36,456 bases of DNA from Streptomyces griseus (GTDB lineage: Bacteria > Actinomycetota > Actinomycetes > Streptomycetales > Streptomycetaceae). Position 1 is the stretch's first letter; each line of letters begins with the position of its first letter. Below are positions 31,835 to 36,456 of this stretch, piece after piece. The stretch is from contig MUNB01000089.1 in assembly GCA_002154345.1 (NCBI GenBank), forward strand, positions 1-36,456, given 5' to 3'. The notes beneath the pieces were generated by a model. The model did not search any database, had not been told where the DNA came from, and saw nothing but the letters and a program-made list of their open reading frames with translations. Both the position numbers and the translations under genes were made by a program.

Positions 31835-33568
31835 GTGCTCATAAAACTCCTGCGGGCCCATCTGGGCCCGTACAAGAAACCCATCGTGCTGCTGGTCTGT
31901 CTCCAGCTGCTCCAGACCTGCGCCACCCTGTATCTGCCCAGCCTGAACGCCGACATCATCGACAACGGTGTCGTCACCGGTGACACCGGCTACATCCTGG
32001 AGTTCGGCGGTCTCATGATCGCCGTCAGTGTTCTGCAGGTCCTCTGCAACGTGGGTGCCGTCTATTACGGGGCGCGTACCGCCTCCGCTCTCGGGCGTGA
32101 CGTGCGGGCCGCCGTCTTCGACCGGGTGCAGTCCTTCTCCGCCCGTGAGCTGGGCCGGTTCGGGGCGCCCTCGCTGATCACCCGGACCACCAACGACGTC
32201 CAGCAGGTCCAGATGGTGGTGCTGCTGGCGTTCACGCTGATGGTGTCGGCCCCGATCATGTGCGTCGGCGGCATCGTCATGGCGCTCGGCCTGGATGTGC
32301 CGCTCTCCACCGTGCTGCTGGCGGTCGTGCCGGTGCTCGGGGTCTCGGTCGGTCTCATCGTGCGGAAGATGGGGCCGCTGTTCCGCACCATGCAGGAGCG
32401 GCTGGACGGCGTGAACCGGGTGCTGCGCGAGCAGATCACCGGCAACCGGGTCATCCGCGCCTTCGTCCGGGACGGGTACGAGGAGAAGCGGTTCCGGGGT
32501 GCGAACACCGAGCTGACCGATGTGTCGGTGGCGACCGGGCGGCTGATGGCGCTGATGTTCCCGACCGTGATGACGGTGGTCAACCTGTCGTCGGTCGCGG
32601 TGGTGTGGTTCGGCGCGCACCGGATCGACAGCGGCGGGATGCAGATCGGTGCGCTGACCGCGTTCCTCGCCTATCTGATGCAGATCGTGATGGCCGTGAT
32701 GATGGCCACCTTCATGTTCATGATGGTGCCGCGCGCCGAGGTGTGCGCCGAGCGCATCGAGGAGGTCCTCGGGACCGAGTCGAGCGTCGTGCCGCCCGTC
32801 GCGCCCGTCACCGAGCTGCGGCGGCACGGGCATCTGGAGGTGCGGGGCGCGGAGTTCCGGTATCCGGGTGCGGAGGAGCCGGTGCTGCGGAACGTCGACC
32901 TGGTGGCGCGGCCCGGGGAGACCACCGCGGTCATCGGGTCCACAGGCAGCGGGAAGTCCACGCTGCTCGGGCTCGTACCCCGGCTGTTCGATGTGACGGA
33001 CGGCGAGGTGCTGGTCGACGGCGAGGACGTGCGGACGCTGGATCCGGTGCTGCTGTCGAAGACGGTGTCGCTGGTGCCGCAGAAGCCGTACCTCTTCTCG
33101 GGGACGGTGGCGACGAACCTGCGGTACGGGAACCCGGACGCGAGCGACGAGGAGCTGTGGCACGCGCTGGAGGTGGCACAGGCGAAGGAGTTCGTGGAGG
33201 CGCTGGAGCACGGGCTGGACGCGCCGATCGCGCAGGGCGGCACCAATGTGTCGGGCGGTCAGCGGCAGCGGCTCGCCATCGCGCGGACGCTGGTGCAGCG
33301 CCCGGAGATCTATCTGTTCGACGACTCGTTCTCCGCGCTGGACTACGCGACCGACGCGGCGCTGCGGGCGGCGCTGGGCCGGGAGACGGCCGGGGCGACC
33401 GTGGTGATCGTGGCGCAGCGGGTGTCCACCATCCGTGACGCGGACCGGATCCTGGTGCTGGACGAGGGCCGGCTCGTGGGGTCCGGCACCCATCACGAGC
33501 TGATGGAAGGCAATGAAACGTACCGGGAGATCGTGCTCTCCCAGCTGACGGAAGCGGAGGCCGCGTAA
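31835..33568 (+). CDS. ABC multidrug exporter half, degenerate-site subunit
   Basis: 577-aa type IV ABC exporter half: six-helix domain (about 10-320) and ATPase. Walker A is GSTGSGKST, the signature VSGGQRQRLAIART, but the Walker B ends LFDDSFSALD with Asp instead of the catalytic Glu, and the switch region reads VAQRVS with Gln instead of His. This is the degenerate partner typical of heterodimeric exporters such as TM287/288. It starts with GTG 31835 after GAGAGA, and its TAA overlaps the ATG of the partner (TAATG). A TTGACC at 31741 may be part of a promoter. Confidence 0.93.
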   Translation: MLIKLLRAHLGPYKKPIVLLVCLQLLQTCATLYLPSLNADIIDNGVVTGDTGYILEFGGLMIAVSVLQVLCNVGAVYYGARTASALGRDVRAAVFDRVQSFSARELGRFGAPSLITRTTNDVQQVQMVVLLAFTLMVSAPIMCVGGIVMALGLDVPLSTVLLAVVPVLGVSVGLIVRKMGPLFRTMQERLDGVNRVLREQITGNRVIRAFVRDGYEEKRFRGANTELTDVSVATGRLMALMFPTVMTVVNLSSVAVVWFGAHRIDSGGMQIGALTAFLAYLMQIVMAVMMATFMFMMVPRAEVCAERIEEVLGTESSVVPPVAPVTELRRHGHLEVRGAEFRYPGAEEPVLRNVDLVARPGETTAVIGSTGSGKSTLLGLVPRLFDVTDGEVLVDGEDVRTLDPVLLSKTVSLVPQKPYLFSGTVATNLRYGNPDASDEELWHALEVAQAKEFVEALEHGLDAPIAQGGTNVSGGQRQRLAIARTLVQRPEIYLFDDSFSALDYATDAALRAALGRETAGATVVIVAQRVSTIRDADRILVLDEGRLVGSGTHHELMEGNETYREIVLSQLTEAEAA

Positions 33569-35496
33569 TGGCCGGTCCGGGCGGACGGATGATGGCCGGG
33601 GGCGCGCCCACCGACCGGTCGATGGATTTCAAGGGGTCGAGCAAGCGGCTGCTGAAGCGGTTCGGCCGGGAGAAGACCTCGCTCTGGCTGATGCTGGGCG
33701 CGGTGGCGGTGAGCGTCGGCCTCTCGGTGGCCGGGCCGAAGATCCTCGGCCGGGCGACCGACCTGATCTTCGCCGGTGTCATCGGGCGCGAGATGCCCGA
33801 GGGCTCGACGAAGGCGCAGGCGATCGAGGGGCTGCGCGAGGAGGGCCGCGGCTCGATGGCCGACATGCTCTCGGGGGTGGGCTTCACCCCGGGCGAGGGC
33901 ATCGACTTCGGGGCGGTGGGGAACGTCCTGCTGCTGGCCCTGGCGGTCTACGTCGGGGCCGGGCTGCTGATGCTGGTGGCGACGCGGCTGTCGATCCGGG
34001 TGATCAACCGGATCGTGTTCCAGTTGCGTGAGGACCTCCAGACGAAGCTGGCGCGGCTGCCGCTGTCGTACTTCGACCGGTCCAAGCGCGGTGAGGTGCT
34101 GAGCCGGGCGACGAACGACATCGACAACATCTCGCAGACGCTCCAGCAGACGATGGGCCAGCTCATCAACTCGCTGCTGACCATCGTCGGCGTGCTGGTC
34201 GTGATGTTCTGGATCTCGCCGCTGCTGGCGCTGGTCGCGCTGGTGACGGTTCCGCTGTCGGTGGTCGTGGCGACGCAGGTCGGCAAGCGGTCGCAGCCGC
34301 AGTTCGTGCAGCAGTGGCGGGTGACGGGCACGCTCAACGCCCATGTCGAGGAGATGTACACCGGGCACAACCTGGTGAAGGTCTTCGGCCGGCAGCAGGA
34401 GTCCGCGCGGGACTTCGCCGAGCAGAACGAGGCGCTGTACGAGGCGGGCTTCAGGGCCCAGTTCGCCAGCGGGCTCATGCAGCCGCTGATGTTCTTCATC
34501 TCCAACCTCAACTATGTGCTGGTCGCGGTGGTCGGCGGGCTCCGGGTCGCCTCGGGCACGCTGTCGATCGGTGACGTCCAGGCGTTCATCCAGTACTCGC
34601 GGCAGTTCTCGATGCCGCTGACGCAGGTCGCCTCGATGGCCAACCTCGTCCAGTCCGGCATCGCGTCCGCGGAGCGGGTCTTCGAGCTGCTGGACGCCGA
34701 GGAGCAGGAGGCGGATCCGGAGCACGGTGAGCGCCCGGAGCGGCCGGCCGGCCGGGTCTCGCTGGAGAAGGTGTCCTTCCGCTACGAGCCGGAGAAGCCG
34801 CTGATCGAGGATCTGTCGCTGAGCGTGGAGCCGGGGCAGACCGTCGCGATCGTCGGTCCGACCGGGGCGGGCAAGACGACGCTGGTCAATCTGCTGATGC
34901 GGTTCTACGAGGTGACCGGCGGGCGGATCGCGCTCGACGGGGTCGATGTGGCGAAGATGTCCCGCGACGATCTGCGGTCCTCGATCGGCATGGTGCTCCA
35001 GGACACCTGGCTGTTCGGCGGGACGATCGCGGAGAACATCGCGTACGGCGCTTCGCGCGAGGTCACCCGGGAGGAGATCGAGGAGGCGGCCCGGGCGGCG
35101 CATGCCGACCGGTTCATCCGGACGCTGCCCGACGGGTACGACTCGGTGATCGACGACGAGGGCACCGGGGTCAGCGCGGGCGAGAAGCAGCTGATCACCA
35201 TCGCGCGGGCGTTCCTGTCCGACCCGGTGATCCTGGTGCTCGACGAGGCGACCAGTTCGGTGGACACCCGGACCGAGGTGCTGATCCAGAAGGCGATGGC
35301 GCGCCTGGCCCACGGGCGTACGTCGTTCGTGATCGCGCACCGGCTCTCCACGATCCGGGACGCGGACGTGATCCTGGTGATGGAGAGCGGCTCGATCGTC
35401 GAACAGGGCACGCACGAGGAGCTGTTGGCGGCCGGTGGAGCCTATGCCCGGCTGTACGCCGCCCAGTTCGCGGAGGCGCTGGCCGAGGTGGACTGA
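33568..35496 (+). CDS. ABC multidrug exporter half, catalytic-site subunit
   Basis: 642-aa ABC exporter half with a transmembrane domain interrupted by an about 50-residue acidic loop (around 60-115, between helices 1 and 2), then an ATPase. Walker A is GPTGAGKTT, Walker B ILVLDEATSSVD with the catalytic Glu, and the switch His lies in VIAHRLST. The signature reads VSAGEKQ instead of LSGGQ, as expected for the subunit whose signature faces the degenerate site. It therefore complements the upstream protein in one heterodimer. The first residues (MAGPGGRMMAGGAP) are disordered. It converges on the sigma factor gene. Confidence 0.93.
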   Translation: MAGPGGRMMAGGAPTDRSMDFKGSSKRLLKRFGREKTSLWLMLGAVAVSVGLSVAGPKILGRATDLIFAGVIGREMPEGSTKAQAIEGLREEGRGSMADMLSGVGFTPGEGIDFGAVGNVLLLALAVYVGAGLLMLVATRLSIRVINRIVFQLREDLQTKLARLPLSYFDRSKRGEVLSRATNDIDNISQTLQQTMGQLINSLLTIVGVLVVMFWISPLLALVALVTVPLSVVVATQVGKRSQPQFVQQWRVTGTLNAHVEEMYTGHNLVKVFGRQQESARDFAEQNEALYEAGFRAQFASGLMQPLMFFISNLNYVLVAVVGGLRVASGTLSIGDVQAFIQYSRQFSMPLTQVASMANLVQSGIASAERVFELLDAEEQEADPEHGERPERPAGRVSLEKVSFRYEPEKPLIEDLSLSVEPGQTVAIVGPTGAGKTTLVNLLMRFYEVTGGRIALDGVDVAKMSRDDLRSSIGMVLQDTWLFGGTIAENIAYGASREVTREEIEEAARAAHADRFIRTLPDGYDSVIDDEGTGVSAGEKQLITIARAFLSDPVILVLDEATSSVDTRTEVLIQKAMARLAHGRTSFVIAHRLSTIRDADVILVMESGSIVEQGTHEELLAAGGAYARLYAAQFAEALAEVD

Positions 35497-35511
35497 CCGT
35501 TCTCGCGTGGA

Positions 35512-36456
35512 TCAGTCGAGATAGCCGCGGAGCTGGTCGGCGAAGGCGTGGTCCCGCAGCCTGCTGAGGGTCTTGGACTCGATCTGGCGGATGCGTTCGC
35601 GTGTCACGCCGAAGATCCGGCCGATCTCCTCCAGGGTGCGGGGCCGCCCGTCCTCCAGGCCGTACCGCAGTTGGACGACCTTGCGTTCGCGTTCGCCGAG
35701 GGTGGAGAGGACCGCCTCCAGGTGCTCGCGCAGCAGCAGGAAGGCGGCGGACTCGACGGGTGAGGCGGCGTCGCCGTCCTCGATGAGGTCGCCGAAGGAG
35801 ACGTCGTCCTCCTCGCCGACGGGGGCGTGCAGCGAGACGGGTTCCTGGGCCAGGCGGAGGACTTCGGTGACCCGCTCGGGCGTCAGGTCCAGCTCCGCGG
35901 CGATGTCCTCGGCGGTCGGCTCGACGCCGCGTTCCTGGAGGAGCCGGCGCTGGACCCGGACGACGCGGTTGATCAGCTCCACGACATGGACCGGGACGCG
36001 GATGGTGCGGGCCTGGTCGGCCAGCGCGCGGGACATGGCCTGGCGGATCCACCAGGTGGCGTACGTGGAGAACTTGTAGCCCCGGGCGTAGTCGAACTTC
36101 TCCACCGCCCGGATCAGCCCGAGGTTCCCCTCCTGGACCAGGTCGAGCATGGTCAGCCCGCGGCCCACATAGCGCTTGGCGACGGAGACGACGAGGCGGA
36201 GGTTGGCCTCGATGAGGCGGCGTTTGGCGGTGCGGCCCATCACCACCAGCCGGTCCAGGTCCCCGGCGAGGCGGGAGTCGAGGTCGGGGGTGCCCGCGAG
36301 GCGTTCCTCGGCGAAGAGCCCGGCCTCGACGCGGCGGGCGAGCTCGACCTCCTCGGCGGCGGTGAGCAGCGGGATGCGGCCGATCTCGCGCAGATACTGC
36401 CGGAACAGATCGGAGGTGGGGCCGCCGGAGTCCGCCCGGTTCCGTGGCTCCGGCGG
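35512..36456 (-). CDS. Principal-type sigma-70 factor (HrdA/HrdD class), 5' end outside the window
   Basis: 314 codons are visible and the frame stays open to the window edge, so the start is missing. Region 1.2 ([20 protein letters not shown]), region 2 ([40 protein letters not shown]), region 3 ([20 protein letters not shown]) and region 4 with the helix-turn-helix ([20 protein letters not shown]) are all intact. This is a primary-like sigma factor that recognises TTGACA/TATAAT-type promoters. Streptomyces has four (HrdA-HrdD), and its length suggests HrdA or HrdD rather than HrdB. The end of the gene is 15 bases from the converging ABC gene. Confidence 0.93.
   Translation of the reverse strand, partial: PPEPRNRADSGGPTSDLFRQYLREIGRIPLLTAAEEVELARRVEAGLFAEERLAGTPDLDSRLAGDLDRLVVMGRTAKRRLIEANLRLVVSVAKRYVGRGLTMLDLVQEGNLGLIRAVEKFDYARGYKFSTYATWWIRQAMSRALADQARTIRVPVHVVELINRVVRVQRRLLQERGVEPTAEDIAAELDLTPERVTEVLRLAQEPVSLHAPVGEEDDVSFGDLIEDGDAASPVESAAFLLLREHLEAVLSTLGERERKVVQLRYGLEDGRPRTLEEIGRIFGVTRERIRQIESKTLSRLRDHAFADQLRGYLD

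Noticed and set aside
1..36456. CRISPR arrays, rRNA genes, PKS or NRPS modules
   Set aside because: I looked for regularly spaced repeats, rRNA-like stretches and carrier-protein or condensation/ketosynthase motifs and saw none.

Overview
This is a high-GC actinobacterial segment, almost certainly Streptomyces. The evidence is GC-saturated third codon positions, GTG starts, ATGA/GTGA overlaps between operon genes, a LAL-type LuxR regulator carrying a TTA (bldA) codon, an XRE-DUF5753 regulator and a HrdA/HrdD-class sigma factor at the right edge.

Region 1 (about 0.3-19.8 kb) is a compact biosynthetic gene cluster. Its minus-strand operon holds an aspartokinase, a GriI-like aldolase and a GriH-like cyclase, which together would make 3-amino-4-hydroxybenzoate (3,4-AHBA) from aspartate. 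The divergent operon holds homologues of CreE (aspartate N-oxygenase) and CreD (nitrosuccinate lyase), the nitrous-acid-forming pathway of diazo natural products. A further operon has a VOC protein, a CreM-like ANL ligase (candidate diazotase) and an O-methyltransferase. Accessory genes are a Tat-exported BBE-type flavoprotein, a cupin, and a DAO-type flavoenzyme / NmrA reductase / DsbA-like operon. The inferred product is an aryl-diazo compound related to cremeomycin, or another nitrite-derived N-N metabolite. No typical aromatic hydroxylase is present, so the product probably differs from cremeomycin.

The same 18-bp dyad, ATCACG-N6-CGTGAT, occurs upstream of every transcription unit from the VOC gene to the TetR gene (sites near 2984, 9771, 9849, 15321 and 18965). 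It defines a coherent regulon and the likely cluster limits. The TetR protein at 19099-19782 is the best candidate ligand. The LAL regulator at the left end has no such site and carries a TTA codon.

Region 2 (19.9-23.5 kb) is a translationally coupled pair of half ABC exporters/importers (IrtAB/YbtPQ type) with a different palindrome in its promoter.

Region 3 (23.5-29.3 kb) looks like the decayed remains of one or more integrative elements beside a CAT-anticodon tRNA gene. It holds a transposase scrap, an XRE-DUF5753 regulator, a collagen-like membrane protein, a frame-broken HNH gene, two small lipoproteins, an orphan protein and an internally deleted tyrosine integrase.

Region 4 (29.4-36.5 kb) is ordinary chromosome: two tandem tRNA-Asn genes, a YtxH-like protein, an FGGY sugar kinase, a heterodimeric ABC multidrug exporter and a principal-type sigma factor truncated by the window end.
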